Shown: positions 23,195 through 34,740 of the stretch, one piece after another
Layout: every line of letters starts with the position of its first letter
Position numbering within the stretch: the first letter of the stretch is position 1
Assembly: GCA_035771165.1 (NCBI GenBank)
Contig: JAWNZC010000294.1
Coordinates: 62,001-126,000, forward strand
Length of the DNA: 64,000 nt
Direction of reading: 5' to 3'
Source of the DNA: Paragorgia papillata
Taxonomy: Eukaryota; Cnidaria; Anthozoa; Scleralcyonacea; Coralliidae
Made by a program: the position numbers and the translations under genes
Notes under the pieces: model-generated
Databases searched by the model: none
What the model was told of the DNA's origin: nothing
The model's input: the letters and a program-made list of their open reading frames with translations, nothing else

Positions 23195-23450
23195 CACTTC
23201 AAAGTGCATATAATGAGCTGTGATTTTATGTTGAACCGTACCTTACACCGTGCGCATCATTTGTTTTACGTTTATTAATATTTAAATAGCACGGTTGAGT
23301 GATTGACGTAGCTATTGGACAATTCGTTCATTATACTAAAATACAATGTGTTCAGTGACCATGCACCGTGCACAAAAATGCATAAAGGCAAACAAAAAGA
23401 TAGACCAAAGACTTTAGCTGAGTTTCCAGACCATATCTCGATTGACTATG
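23195..23450. mobile_element. Left-truncated copy of the 33909-34203 MITE
   Basis: Matches the complete copy from GTGATTTTATGTTGAACC to the terminal CTCGATTGACTATG. The left terminal repeat is missing or badly decayed. Confidence 0.75.
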
Positions 23451-24121
23451 CTTAAATAAGATTTAAGGGAATGTAATAACACAAGAAGTACTCAATGAGG
23501 TTTAAAACGCTAATTTTTTGCATTTGTTTGTATTACTCTGAGCTGTAAAACCTTTTAAATTTCGTTGTTTTTCTTCAGTGCCGATATTAACGAAAAAACT
23601 GCATGATTCGTAAACTGGAAAACAAGCTATAAAATCTGAAGAATTTAATTTAATTTAAAGTGTTAAATATAATTGTACTTTTAATAGTAATTTTATTGCC
23701 TTATCAATATCTCGTATTGTGTACTTGCCATCTTTTGACTATATCTGTTGTTGGACAGTGAAAACTAAACCGGCATCCATCTCTTGTTTGCCTTACGGCT
23801 TTTCCGACTCCCCCGGCACTGAATTACTTAATATTCTGTCCCCCGGTTAATCTGACCGTGCTGACGTCAAGATTGCTTATGCCAGTCAACTTTGGGATTA
23901 TAGGAACAAGTTCTAAGTCCGCAATGCGTCGTTATGTTCCAGTACGTAAGATGGCGGCCACTGGCACGAAATGTTTGACAGCTGGCCATGTAGGAATGTC
24001 CTATCCACTTTATATAGAGATCAGTGGTTTAACTGTAAATCGTCAGTTCAGCTTTGAATAAGGTTCAACTGGGTTTCTTATATACAGAACAGATATAACT
24101 ATGAGAGAAACCGTTTTAGAC
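23451..24121. other. Region downstream of the PAN-EGF-fibrinogen-like gene
   Basis: No gene seen. It includes a block with AAGATGGCGGCCACT around 23948, a motif common in the dispersed repeats of this window, and would contain the 3' UTR of the minus-strand gene. Confidence 0.4.
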
Positions 24122-25319
24122 TTAAATTTTTGGAGCACTGCCGAACCAATTTTGTGTTGTGGAGTTGACTGTTACATGACACCTAAATCGTGTATCTACG
24201 CATCCTGTGACCATGAACAAACCTGCGTCATCTGTACCACACACATGATTCTTTTGTGACAAATCAAACGTGCAAGAACTCCATGTTTTTGAAATACCTA
24301 GAAACAGGGCAGGCATACTTCCCGCATGAGTGTACAGAGCAAAATTGCAATTATTGCATTGGGACCCCAAAATATTCATATACTCTATAGTTTGGCAAGC
24401 TTTTGGACCGATATGACCGTGGAAATAATAAGCAGCGAAGTCTACTTCAGATAGATTTACCCGAATGTAATCTTGATAATCTACGCCGTATGTATCATAA
24501 GCGCAAGTAGCTCGCCAGTGACTCGAGTGTTCCCTTAATGTGTTCATTCGTGCTAAAGATAAACGGTAATTCTCCCAGTTGGGTGTGTTTTCGTTGGTTG
24601 GAAGGTCCTCTAATAAACCTTTGAAGCTGACTTTTACTCCATTAGTTCTGCTGAACGAAACCAACATTGTCCAGGCGAATCCAGGTTCAGAATCGAAGTC
24701 ACAATAGACTAAGTATGGTGTTCCGCTGGCATCTAGAATCGTGTATTCTCCTGACAAGGGTTGTACGTGTTCTGTTAAAAAGTCTGCGCAACTTCTGGGA
24801 TTCTTTGTTTGACAAAGTTCACTGTAAAATCCATTTTTACACCGACATCTGAAACGCCTTTTTGAGTTTTGGGTAGCTGCTGTGCAAGAACCACCGTTAA
24901 GGCAAGGATTCGATATCGAACCAGGGGCGGATTTAGGGGTGGTGGATTGGGTGGCTAGCCACCCCCCTCTTTGGTCTAGAAAAAATTATTAAAAGACGCT
25001 AAATATAATTATTGCAGGTCTAACAGCTCTAGTTGACCGTGAAGTTGCAGTTTTCATTTGTTTTTTTTAAACGGTGTTTACATAAATATTTTATACTGTA
25101 AGTACATGTAACCCAAAAATACAACCTTTTTTCTATACTGCGGAGTGCTCAAACGTGCCCTCAAATGGCTCTCAAATTGCTGGAAATGCCATTTCAGAGA
25201 CCCAAGAACTCAAAAATTTCCGGGGGAACCCCCAAGAAGACTCAGCTTCGCTCTAGGACACCCCCCTTTCAACAATCCTAGATCCGCCCCTGCGAACAAC
25301 ATACTGGGTGATCTGTGGT
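24122..25319 (-). CDS. Exon 2: EGF-like plus fibrinogen-like, split by a MITE
   Basis: Coding sequence runs 25319-25293, then (skipping insert and target duplicate) 24916-24122. The EGF-like module has six cysteines in the usual spacing (C..C..C..C.C..C). The fibrinogen-like part begins SCADFL and has SGEYTI, VYCDFDSEPGFAWTM, with C-terminal half containing several Cys (QCNNC, CTFDL, HVCGTDDAG). The classical FReD calcium-site region is not recognisable. The stop codon is at the 24122 end. Confidence 0.78.
24922..25292. mobile_element. MITE with CAGGGGCGGAT ends and 5-bp TSD, inside a coding exon
   Basis: It begins CAGGGGCGGATTTAGG and ends CCTAGATCCGCCCCTG. The 5-bp CGAAC is duplicated at 24917-24921 and 25293-25297. 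Removing insert and one duplicate restores an open coding frame. Same terminal family and TSD length as 42483-44653. Confidence 0.85.
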
Positions 25320-26548
25320 CTATAAAGAACGAGTTTGTATTAGTAAATTATTTACTCGAGGCTTTTCCGGGCTATTTTACTTTTACTTTTACTTTTTGAA
25401 GAATAGATCAAAGATGATTGAAAATGAAATATTAATTATATGACTATTTTTGTGAGCGGTCTGGAACGTCAAATTCAGCAATTTAATTGGTCCTGAGCGG
25501 TCTGGAATCTACCGTTCCGGATCGCTGATAGTGAGAATTTTATAAACAAAATGCAAGTCATGTTAGTATTGGCCATTTTTTGAATTTCCAATATTTCGTA
25601 AAAAATAATTGTTTGAATCGAATAAAGCGTTTTCCCACCTTTCCTAGCAAAGAGAAAGGCTATATGCAACAAGATGGATAATAATTTCAGAACTAGTCAT
25701 TGTTGAAATATATCGTGCAGGTGCGGTGTTAGAAATTTTGTCAAGCTTTCATTTGATGCCAGTATAGTTCAAGTTTTCACGTTATGTGAAACTTTTTAAA
25801 ATGTCCAAAATATTCGTATAACATTGTTCGTAATAATATAACATTTACTTCTCATAAAGTATTGTACAATATGTCAAACAAAAGCAATTGAAAAATGCTT
25901 TTTGGGGTAGAAAGTGCAGGATTTTAGCTAAACGGAAACTACTTTAAAAATGGCATGTACAACATTTGCCACTTTGGTTTAGTTCGCAAAAAAGATGGTG
26001 GCGAATACGAACCTAACACTTTGTAATAAAGTTTTCACAGAACGTTCACAACATATTTGTAGTCATATACAAACTACTTATTGACCTCGCTTATTGTACT
26101 AGTGAGATATTAGCCTCCCTCGCAGCCTTGTCCAGTGTTCGGCCCCCTTCCACCTACCACGTCTGCTCAAACGAGCGCCGCATTCCATTCCCTTTGTGTA
26201 CATGGACCAATAAAATTACACCATTGTGCTAAATATAAAAGCCGTCCTGGGCTAGTGTTGTTATGTGTAATTTGTTTAGTCGAAAGCTAATATTTTGAAA
26301 AATGTAGCCTAGAACTTCACGAACCCGAGGTAGGGTTGGAAACCTTTACGACAAAGAATGCCCGAGTATACCTAGGCGCGGGGAACAATGGGAAGACGCA
26401 AAAAGAAGTTACCCGCACGCTTTACGATTGCATGCGCGCCTAAACGACTTACCCGAATTATAAACCTGCGCGCCTTCTCCAAAAAGAATCCTCTGTGGAG
26501 GAGAAAGGATGGAATGCCGAATTGATACGAAAGGGGAGCACTGATGAC
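25320..26548. other. Intron of the PAN-EGF-fibrinogen-like gene, 3' part
   Basis: Intronic AT-rich sequence with no exon or delimited repeat recognised. CCGCATTCCATTCC (26168) and GGATGGAATGCC (26508) are a weak inverted pair about 340 bp apart and may bound an old element. Confidence 0.35.
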
Positions 26549-26998
26549 GTGTGCTGTTTGCTTAGCGCGCTGTCTTTCACCACTGTAGTTTAAAGTTAAG
26601 CGCGGTTGGACGGGGTTAGTACTTGGAACTGATCTCGAAATAATACTGGATTAAGTATCTATTGTTGACAAAATGAAGCCGGAAGTCACCCATTACTAAG
26701 GGACCAAGTGATGGTCTTTCTAGCGTATTCTGGCACCGATATAAACATTTTGTTGAATGAGATGCTGAATCTTTGAAAGAAAATATAGTTCAATAGTCTT
26801 TTTTGGTACAGAAGACGTTTTAAGAAGACATAAAGACATTTTTCAGCATGTTTGGTCCCTTAGTAATTACGGATTTCTTTTGTTTAGCTGGCTTCATTTT
26901 ATGAACCAGTGGACAATAGGTTGCACTATCCAGTTTTATTTCGAGATCAGTGGTACTTGGATGGGTGGCCGCCTGGGAATAACCCCGGTCTCGTGCAG
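26549..26998 (+). repeat. 5S rRNA-derived SINE head, copy 2, interrupted
   Basis: The 5S-like sequence AGTTAAGCGCGGTTGG..GGGGTTAGTACTTGGA ends at 26627 and resumes at 26953 with GTACTTGGATGGGTGGCC and GCCTGGGAATAACCCC. An inserted element with a 9-bp target duplication sits between. The segment before the 5S part (CTTAGCGCGCTGTC) matches the 15287-15400 copy. Confidence 0.7.
26628..26952. mobile_element. MITE inserted in the 5S-like sequence, 9-bp TSD
   Basis: Ends ACTGATCTCGAAATAA and the complement TTATTTCGAGATCAGT. The 9-mer GTACTTGGA is duplicated exactly at 26619-26627 and 26953-26961. The 325-bp unit has no transposase; a 9-bp duplication suggests a Mutator-like mobiliser. Confidence 0.82.
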
Positions 26999-27786
26999 AA
27001 TAGCGTACAGTCGAGCTGCTATTAATAGCACAAAATGCGGACAAACAAACCAAAATTGACTTTCAAATGATTGCAAATGAGCCATTATCTATTGTTCGGA
27101 CTGTAAGCATTATGGATAAAAGCGGACAAACTTAAATAGTGACGTCATCACGACGGAGCGGTATTAAGCTGTTTTTCCCCAGCTGGCAGAGGTGTCGACA
27201 GGAAAGAGACCTCCACCAACATTCGACACTTTGTTTGATGTAGCCGTCGTCCATGATCTTCGACGTGTCAAACCAGTTTTGAAAACAGGTTTAATTGGTA
27301 CAACACACAGTTCTGTTTGGCTACTGAGCGTGTTTTTGCAATGGCCAACGAGTTATTTACGTGGTGGCGCAGGGTTTAACAATTCGCGTTCTTGAGCCAG
27401 TTGAGCTTCTGTAACCCTGTCTTTATCTCTCTACTTACTATTTAAAACATCATTTCCGTAGAGAAATAAGAGTACGTACTTTGTCACAGAGTCGGTATCA
27501 AGTTGTTTACAGTGCTTGGGAAGATACAAGACGACTCACAGAGCTGGTGAAACACTCGGATATCGCCTCGTGTTGTTCACGCATATCTCGTGTTTCTGAG
27601 CTTCGTTGTCAAGGTAACTTCGCACATACGCGACAGGAGAAGTGTTGGATGTTTCCAGAGGTCTCTTTCCTATATTGTGATATATTTTCTATTTGACAAC
27701 GGTTTTGGGGCAAATCTACCTCCTATCATTAAAATGAGTAGATTTCTAATTTTAAATCTTTATTTTTAAAATAAAGTTCATCTTAC
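26999..27786. other. Intron of the PAN-EGF-fibrinogen-like gene, 5' part
   Basis: No exon or repeat could be delimited. Small open frames on the plus strand lack domains. Confidence 0.35.
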
Positions 27787-28110
27787 TTGTGATCCTTTCA
27801 AGTCATAATAAGTGCAACCATATTTCAACTTCATACTATTCGGTGTCATGTCTTTAGTGTCATGAAGGTGACATTGTTTGTCACACACACTAAAGGATAG
27901 ACAACGACAATCATGAACACACTTCCAGAAACATTTGCTGTGGAGTTCTTCGATCACTGACACCATGAAAGTTGAGCGGCTATCTAAAGTCCCATCTTTA
28001 ACAGCATCATCAACACCAAAAGAATATGTCGAACACATGGTATGCGTGTCTTCGATCTTAACTGTCGACAAGATTAACACCATCCATGCCAAAATACAGT
28101 AGACTGCCAT
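27787..28110 (-). CDS. Exon 1: signal peptide and PAN/apple-like domain
   Basis: 108 codons from ATG at 28110. The N-terminus MAVYCILAWMVLILSTV is a typical secretion signal. Following cysteines (MCSTY, SKCFWKCVHDCRCLSFS, CDKQCHL, YGCTYYDL) have PAN/apple-like spacing; this match is by eye. It ends at CAA followed by donor GTAAGA, phase 0, as required by exon 2. Confidence 0.75.
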
Positions 28111-28227
28111 ACTTAAATAGTGTGTTTCTTTTCCGATACTTCTAGATAAAACGATATTAATGCATGAAAGTAGGGTTTTTTAGTTTCTTTAGGCCATGAA
28201 AGTTTTTTTTTCTGTTGTGAGCTTTCG

Positions 28228-28288
<61 letters not shown>

Positions 28289-29415
28289 CCTCACGAGTGC
28301 CTTCAATCTAAACTGATCGACTTAGCGCGACATGCCAAGAAATATGTCAATAATTTTTGGCTTTAATTAATGCATCAACGATTTTCCACGATCCCTCTAG
28401 ACGGATATATCGTTTACAACGTTTTAAACTAAAAGTAGTTTTTATTATTAATTTGAATCTTCCTTACGATTCCTTTACGTACAAAACGCTAAAAAACCGT
28501 GAGTGACAACGGCTATAGCAGGAGGACAGCAGCCTTTTATAATATATATATATATATATATATTATTTTCTATTTATTTCGTTGTTATTCTGTGGTTTTT
28601 ACAACTTTCTAGCTGTGTTGTGAAACGTCCCGGTTGCAATTGCCCTGCCTGACAAAATTCTGATATAAACCCGGGATGAAAAACGAACGTCCCGTCCTGC
28701 TTACTTATCCCGTCCCGGCTCCCATGTAAACAGCCCCTTATACCAAAACCCACATCCAGCCGACAATTTGAAAAATAAACATCTTGAAACTCAAAATATG
28801 AGTTAACAACCAATTGTACAGCAAAAACAAACGAATCTTTTTAGTATATTTTATATATTACTGTAAATTACGTAATTCAGCCCAAGGGCTGCCATGTACT
28901 ACTACTGTTCCTTAATCCCACAACAAATTGTATAAATATAAGGCTCTACTTACTGACTTGACTTTTGTCGTAGCGGAAGGCCTTCAATTCCACTCCAAAG
29001 CCCCCGGAGCCGTTTATATACCAAATGATTTGTCCGCATTGAATAATCCGCACCGCAGGCTGCATGTGTGCACGTCAACAATAGAATTGGCAAATTGTTC
29101 ACGTTTGTATTGTGAACAAGTATAGCTCTTAGCCGAAACGTGCATGGCGGGTATATGAACACGCAATATTGTATAGTATTGTGATGGAGTGATTATTCTA
29201 GTTTTCAGGTCAAAAACGCCGATAGTTTGTTATATGTATTTCAAAAACTCATTAATAATTCACGAGGAAAACACAAAGGAAATCAGTACCATGTCCGTGG
29301 TTTTATACCTGATAAAACTTCTTGACGTCAGAAAGAATACTGATGAACATACAATTTTATATAAAGAATACCAATGAACATAACATCCAATAACGAATCG
29401 TTTTTGAAGCCATTC
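28111..29415. other. Upstream region of the PAN-EGF-fibrinogen-like gene
   Basis: Would contain the promoter and 5' UTR of the minus-strand gene; no motif is diagnostic. A (CA)n(TA)n microsatellite lies at 28231-28289 and a (TA)n run at 28542-28562. No other gene seen. Confidence 0.4.
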
Positions 29416-29512
29416 AAAACACTCGCATCACGTGTTTTATCAGATCTAAAACACTCGGGCTGCGCCCTCGTGGTTTTAAATCTGATAAAACACTCCTACT
29501 CGTGTTTTAAAT
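29416..29512. repeat. Palindromic repeat
   Basis: GTGTTTTATCAGATC..AAAACACTCG and the inverted GGTTTTAAATCTGATAAAACAC form a hairpin centred on GGGCTGCGCCCTC. It resembles other anthozoan-style foldbacks in this window. Confidence 0.6.
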
Positions 29513-29534
29513 ATTACATACTGCAGCTGCATTT

Positions 29535-30543
29535 TAAGACCCCGTTCACACGAGTCCGGAGCGAGTTGAAAACGGCGCTAAATAGTCACAAAACGCCGTT
29601 GCGTTCACACGGCACCGGCTCGAAATTGTGTGAAAACGGCGCTCTGGCCCGAGAATGCTTCCTTGAGGAACGCTAACTGTAATAGGAACCATATCAGACA
29701 ATGTACCCTTAAACGAAGTGCGTTTGGTACCGGTCGCTAAGATAATAAGTAAACCAATTTAATGCCATGGAAGAAGAGCCACATATCTTAATCTTGCGAA
29801 GTAAGATATGGTGCTGGTTTGAAGACGATTTCTAGACGGAGCGAGATGAAAACGGAACCCTTGAGTCCGCTTTAGTACCCAGTTCCTAAATTTTTAGCTC
29901 ATAACCAAACAGCTGGCGTATTTTTCAACTTTATTTGTGTTCTCGACTTCGGAAAGCTCCTGCTAAGAACTTGTGCTTGAACAATTATAACATTATTACA
30001 AGAATGATAGCCAAATAGACCACTTGCACTTATTCCCTTGGTGGAGGACAAATGCTTATAAAGTATAGAATTTTCATTCATTATTTGCTCTGTTGAACGT
30101 CGGAACTTTGAACTGAGTTAGATATATAGACATTTATTTGCCACCAAGAAAAAATATAATTTAAGACACAAGTACAAATATGTAGTAGTTAGCGGCGAGG
30201 ATACTCAAATAGAAACCCCAAGGCTTATCAGGTTTTGAGCTACCTCATTCACCATAGCTTAATTAAACAATATTGTGTGAGCGGCGTGAAATCCTAGAAA
30301 GACTAAAATACACTTTGGTGGGATAATATTCTTTGAATTGCTCGTCGTTTCCATTTACTTTTGACGAGATATGGTCATATGGCTATTTAAACAGTGCATA
30401 GCATTGAAATACTGGATGTACACCAGAATGTTCCGGAGTCGTGTGAACACCTTCAAAGCGTTAAATTATGACGGATTCGTGTGAACGTAACCACATTTTA
30501 CCGTTTATTTTCTATATACTGGACTCGTGTGAACGCAGTCTTG
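29535..30543. mobile_element. MITE-like element with GTTCACACGAGTCC termini
   Basis: The left end CGTTCACACGAGTCCGGA and right end GGACTCGTGTGAACGCAG are inverted. Further internal copies of the GTTCACACG motif lie near 29601 and 30434-30482. About 1 kb, no transposase; the target duplication is not clear. Confidence 0.65.
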
Positions 30544-30621
30544 ATAGGTCACGAATAATTAAAAGCGATGCCACTTGACAGGAAATTAAGATATATATGA
30601 GCGGCCAAATTCTATTTACGG

Positions 30622-31160
30622 CACAGGGGCCCCAACTCTGACGCCTGTGGTGTGTTTCTCTCTTTGTGTTTTATTCATATACAGTGAACTCTCTCTAACG
30701 CGGACACTCTCGGGACCAAATTTGGTGTCCGCCTTAGAGAGGTGTCCGCCTTAGAAAGAGTTTTATTATAGTAGATAATGTATGAGCGGCCAAGATTAGC
30801 TGTCCGCCTTAGAGAGGTGTCTGGCTTAGAAGGGTGTCCGCTTAGAGTTCACTGTATTATGGAAATTCTGATGTTTCAATTAATGAAAGATGAGACCGCG
30901 GTGCTTGCTGAAAGCTGTCTCAGCAGGAAACCGCGTGTCGTCTCAGCTTTCAGTTATCGTCACGCGTATTCACGTGGCAGCTGTTTCGAGTTTCAAATTA
31001 CCGCGTGTGCAATTTACATGAGCAGCGCGGTCTTAGCTTTCAGCAAGCATCGCGGTCTCATCAGTCTTTCATTAAATGAAACATCAGAATTTCCATAATA
31101 CATGAATAAAACACAAAGAGAGAAGCACACCACAGGCGTCAGAGTTGGGCTCCCTGTGTT
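30622..31160. mobile_element. Foldback element interrupted by a TA-type MITE
   Basis: The left arm (30622-30680 plus 30857-30930) matches the inverted right arm (about 31015-31160), for example AACTCTGACGCCTGTGG / CCACAGGCGTCAGAGTT and GGAAATTCTGATGTTTC / GAAACATCAGAATTTCC. Arms align only after removing the 173-bp insert. Confidence 0.8.
30682..30854. mobile_element. 173-bp MITE with TA target duplication
   Basis: It starts CAGTGAACTCTCTCTAA and ends TTAGAGTTCACTG, with TA on each side (30680-30681, 30855-30856). The interior repeats GTGTCCGCCTTAGA. Excision restores the left arm of the enclosing foldback exactly. Confidence 0.82.
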
Positions 31161-32394
31161 AACGGCTGTTACCTTTTAGTATCAACCAACTCGTGGTCTA
31201 TTACAAATCCGGCTTTCTGATTGGCTGAGCTAGACCATAGTAGCGTTATCCAATGATAAACCTTCTTATAGCTGGAATATTCCTATTCTGACCAATCAGA
31301 AGCCACGGCATATACACGCCGCGAGCAAAACCTGGAAACTAGGCTAAAAAATCAATCTAAAATTTTTGTACGAGTGAAGAAAACATTGGGTCGAAAGTAA
31401 TGGAAATATATTCAGTTTGACATTTTCGAATAAGAAAATGAATTCGCTTATGCCTATGGAGTATATCTACACCAAATTTGAAGCAATTATCTTGTGTTTT
31501 GTGAGCGATTGTTTACCATACGCCATCTAACTGCTCCGCATTATGTATGGAGAGACTTCTGCAAACAAAAAGGTAAAATTATCTTTTTTTCTTTTAGAAC
31601 AATGTTTGATAAGACTTCTTTACGTTAAAGAAAAATTGTTTATGGTTGATACTAAAACAATTAGACAACTCGTCCTCGTTTTCTATCAGCAGATAGTCAA
31701 CGAGGCGAAGCCGAGTTGACTATCAGCTCATAGAAAACTCGGGCTCGTTAGTAATTGTTAATTATTTAATGTTTTAATTGGCACTTGGCGTCTGATCTTG
31801 GGTTTGCGCGCAGCTGTATCAAATTCAAACATCTATATATACTGTTTAGTTTTATCAACAATCTTTACTATAAGCCGTTTAAGCTGACAAAGACAATCGA
31901 AAAGTTTATGTAAAGCATGCAGGATGAATTTTAGTCTTTCTGTTATCCAATTTACAACACCTAATTAAACATTCATTTATTTTCAATTTCTTTATAAATT
32001 CTTTGATTGGATATATTGGTAGGAATTTACAACGCTAGCCGGCGAAGACTTTTTACACAGTCATCTAATTGTATTGCTCAGATTTATCAACAATCTTTAA
32101 GATATATAAGCTAGCTGTTTGAGCTGAAAAAAATCCATGGAAAAGTTTATGTAAAACAGGATAAATTTCGAATTTTCGAATTTTCTTTATGAATAATTAA
32201 TTTTATCGATATATTTCTTGCAAGTATAATCAATACTCGATAGGAAAAGCAAAGCCTCAAATTTAAAGTAACAAAAACGTTTTCAAGTTTGGCTGAAGAA
32301 AAACCCATATTAATGTGCAAAATCTTGTCAATAAAAATACATATATAAGTATACATTAATATTTAAGTATATTTCGATTTAACACATACTTTGC
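31161..32394. other. Intergenic, no gene seen
   Basis: A hairpin at about 31662-31750 (CAACGAGGCGAAGCCGAGTTG at its centre region) resembles the palindrome at 62717-62826. Otherwise AT-rich without coding signal. Confidence 0.4.
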
Positions 32395-32560
32395 ACGCAC
32401 GGCGCTTTTCACGCAATTTGATTGGCTCCCGAAACTCGGGGTATCCTGCATTAGCATATATACCTCGCAGGTGAATAGTGCTTTTCACGCAATCTGATTG
32501 GTTCCTCTAGCTCGGGATATCCTGCACCATATTCACCTGCGGGCAAAACAAAATGGCGGC
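32395..32560. repeat. Direct repeat, about 78-bp spacing
   Basis: GCTTTTCACGCAATTTGATTGG near 32404 recurs as GCTTTTCACGCAATCTGATT near 32482, each followed by CTCGGG.TATCCTGCA. It leads into an AAAATGGCGGCCAG block seen again at 33872. Confidence 0.6.
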
Positions 32561-32939
32561 CAGTTTAGCTTTGTTTACCGAAGCAGGAGATTTTGTTGAT
32601 AAACAAGGCTGATGTAGTAGAATAGCGAGAAAAGTCAACAACATTAAGTCGAAGAGTGTCCACAAGTATGTTTCTTTACAATTTTCTAGCCATTAATATA
32701 TTCAAAATTTATAAAAACTGTTTTGACAACAAATATCGAGTACGCCAAGTTGCTTGCGGTCGTGTCTCGTATGAAAATACCGAAAAATATAAGAATGTTA
32801 AACTCGGTATTTCATTTATGAGGTATATGCTAAAACAATTATTCACCGAAGTGGAGGTGAATATCTACACTATTCACCGACACTGAGGTGAATGTATTTT
32901 TATTATGAACTATATATTCATAAAATACAAAACAATGGA

Positions 32940-33790
32940 TAATCCGAAAAGGTTAACATACTTATTTTCCCTTTCGACTAACTTGTAGAGTTGTAGTCAT
33001 CATCAGGAAACATGATTCCTGACAGGGGCGGACTGGCAGCGTAAAAGTTACCGGGAAATTATATGAAAGGGGCGCCTGGTTGAGTGCAAAGCCTGAATGC
33101 TGTAAGGGTCCCGGCCGGGGTGTGTGCCTCTGTGCGCCCGGGGCGTTCCAGCCTCTGGGAAATTTTTGAGCCTCTGAAATCGTATTTCCTCGATTTTGAG
33201 AGCAGCATTTATAATTTTAACCACAATTTTATGTATTGTGTATGCCCATATTTGTTTTTGTGACTACAACATTTAATAGACAATAATATATCATCTACTA
33301 TGTATGAGTATATATTTAAGTCACAAGTGGATTACTGTTCCACGATTCAACTATATACTCTTAGTCTCACAGTTACAAAATTCATTACATACCAGAAAAA
33401 TTACAATAAGGTTACATCTTATGAAGAGTGAATAACAAAGAAAAGATAACACAATTACATGCAGAGTCAGTAGTTTAGAAAATACAAATTGTATATCACT
33501 GTGTTTGGAGATTACGACTAATAGCCTAGTAATGCAACTAGTAACCTAGCAATGCAACTAGTAACAACTGTATTTCATAATATTTACGTTATGAGCTGTA
33601 TTTTGTTAATTGTCTTTGTGGGGGCGCCTGAAACGGAAAACAAGGGGGCGCACCGGGAAAGTTCCCGGTATCCTGGTGGGCCAGTCCGCCTCTGATTCCT
33701 GATGATGATTGTAAGTTAGTCGAAACCTTTGATAAGAATGTTTGAAGGTTATTATTATTATTTTATTATTATTATTGATAAGAACCCTTT
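32940..33790. mobile_element. Inverted pair of Penelope-type terminal sequences, split by a hAT element
   Basis: 32940-33010 and 33703-33790 are inverted copies: CCTGATGATGA, a short stem and AGTCGAAA, then a segment with CCTTTTCGG. The form CTGATGA-stem-GAAA resembles hammerhead-type 3' tails of Penelope elements. A hAT-like element interrupts the second copy. No ORF remains, so the Penelope assignment is inferred from tail structure only. Confidence 0.45.
33023..33694. mobile_element. Non-autonomous hAT-like element with perfect 8-bp TSD
   Basis: It starts CAGGGGCGGACTGGC and ends GCCAGTCCGCCTCTG. ATTCCTGA is duplicated exactly at 33015-33022 and 33695-33702. 672 bp, no transposase. Confidence 0.88.
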
Positions 33791-33908
33791 TCGGAGTGCC
33801 TAGCTTTGTATTTTATTAATTTACTCTCAGTGGTAACCGTAATTTCCTGCACAATTCACCTGTGCGAAAAACAAAATGGCGGCTAGTTTTGCTTTGTTTA
33901 CCAAACCA

Positions 33909-34203
33909 TAGTCAATCGAGATATGGTCTGGAAACTCGGCAAACTTCAAAGCGCCTACAATGAGCTGGGATTTTATGTTGAACCGTACCTTACACCGTGC
34001 ACATCCTTTGTTTTAGGTTTATTAATATTTAAATAACACGGTTGAGTGATTGAACTGAAACGTTGCTATTGGACAATTCGTTCATTATACTAAAATACAA
34101 TGGGTTCAGTGACCGTGCACCGTGCACAAAAATGCGTAAAGGCGAACAAAAAGAATACCAAAGACTTTAGCTGAGTTTCCATACCATATCTCGATTGACT
34201 ATG
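33909..34203. mobile_element. MITE with TAGTCAATCGAGATATGG termini and 9-bp TSD
   Basis: Terminal inverted repeats run for about 30 bp. ACCAAACCA is present at 33900-33908 and 34204-34212. A truncated copy of the same family is at 23195-23450. Confidence 0.8.
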
Positions 34204-34212
34204 ACCAAACCA

Positions 34213-34740
34213 GGGGATTTTATTAATAAACAAAGCTTATATATATATATAGTAGAATAACAAGAAAAGTACCCACAGGTTTGTTTCTGTAAACTTTTCT
34301 AGCAATTTATATACGTTCTAAATATCGAGACAAATATCGAGACAAATATCGAGTACACCAAGTTGTTAGCGACCTTGTTTTCGTATAGTCGGTTACAGTC
34401 TGAATATACTGCCTGTAATTCACTAGTCTGTTAAAACTCGCACGATAGCTCATAGCTTGTATAATCTACATATCGCTGGAAATTTTTTCCATGTAATCGC
34501 TACTTCGTATTACAAGGATTCAAGAAGAAGACAAAATTGAAATTTTGCTGAAATTTCAGCCTAGTTCCAGTTATTGCCGGATGTTACTTTACAGTTCCGG
34601 TTAGGAACTTACTTTTGGTTCCGGACAGTTCCCCCCTATTTTATATTAGTGGCTTTTTAAAAATTTTTGTTGTGATTTATCACTATTTACTGTATTTTTT
34701 ATATTAATATATAATTAATACAATATAATTAATACAAGTT
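34213..34740. other. Intergenic, no gene seen
   Basis: AT-rich sequence with no supported feature. Confidence 0.4.

Larger units (their letters stand above)
24122..28110 (-). pseudogene. PAN/apple-EGF-fibrinogen-like secreted protein gene, disrupted by a transposon
   Basis: Two exons on the minus strand: 28110-27787 and 25319-24122, joined at phase 0 (donor CAA|GTAAGA, acceptor TTCTTTATAG). Exon 1 gives a hydrophobic signal peptide (about residues 1-18) and a Cys-rich PAN/apple-like part. Exon 2 gives an EGF-like module (NPCLNGGSCTAATQN .. CRCKNGFYSELC), then SCADFL and SGEYTILDASGTPYLVYCDF, the start of a fibrinogen-related domain, ending at TAA by 24122. The rest of that domain is diverged. 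A 371-bp element (24922-25292) interrupts the exon just before the EGF part; read through, it gives TCG CAG GGG CGG ATC TAG, an early stop. Outside the insert the frame is open and unbroken, so the insertion is probably young or polymorphic. Such proteins usually act outside the cell in adhesion or recognition. Confidence 0.75.
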
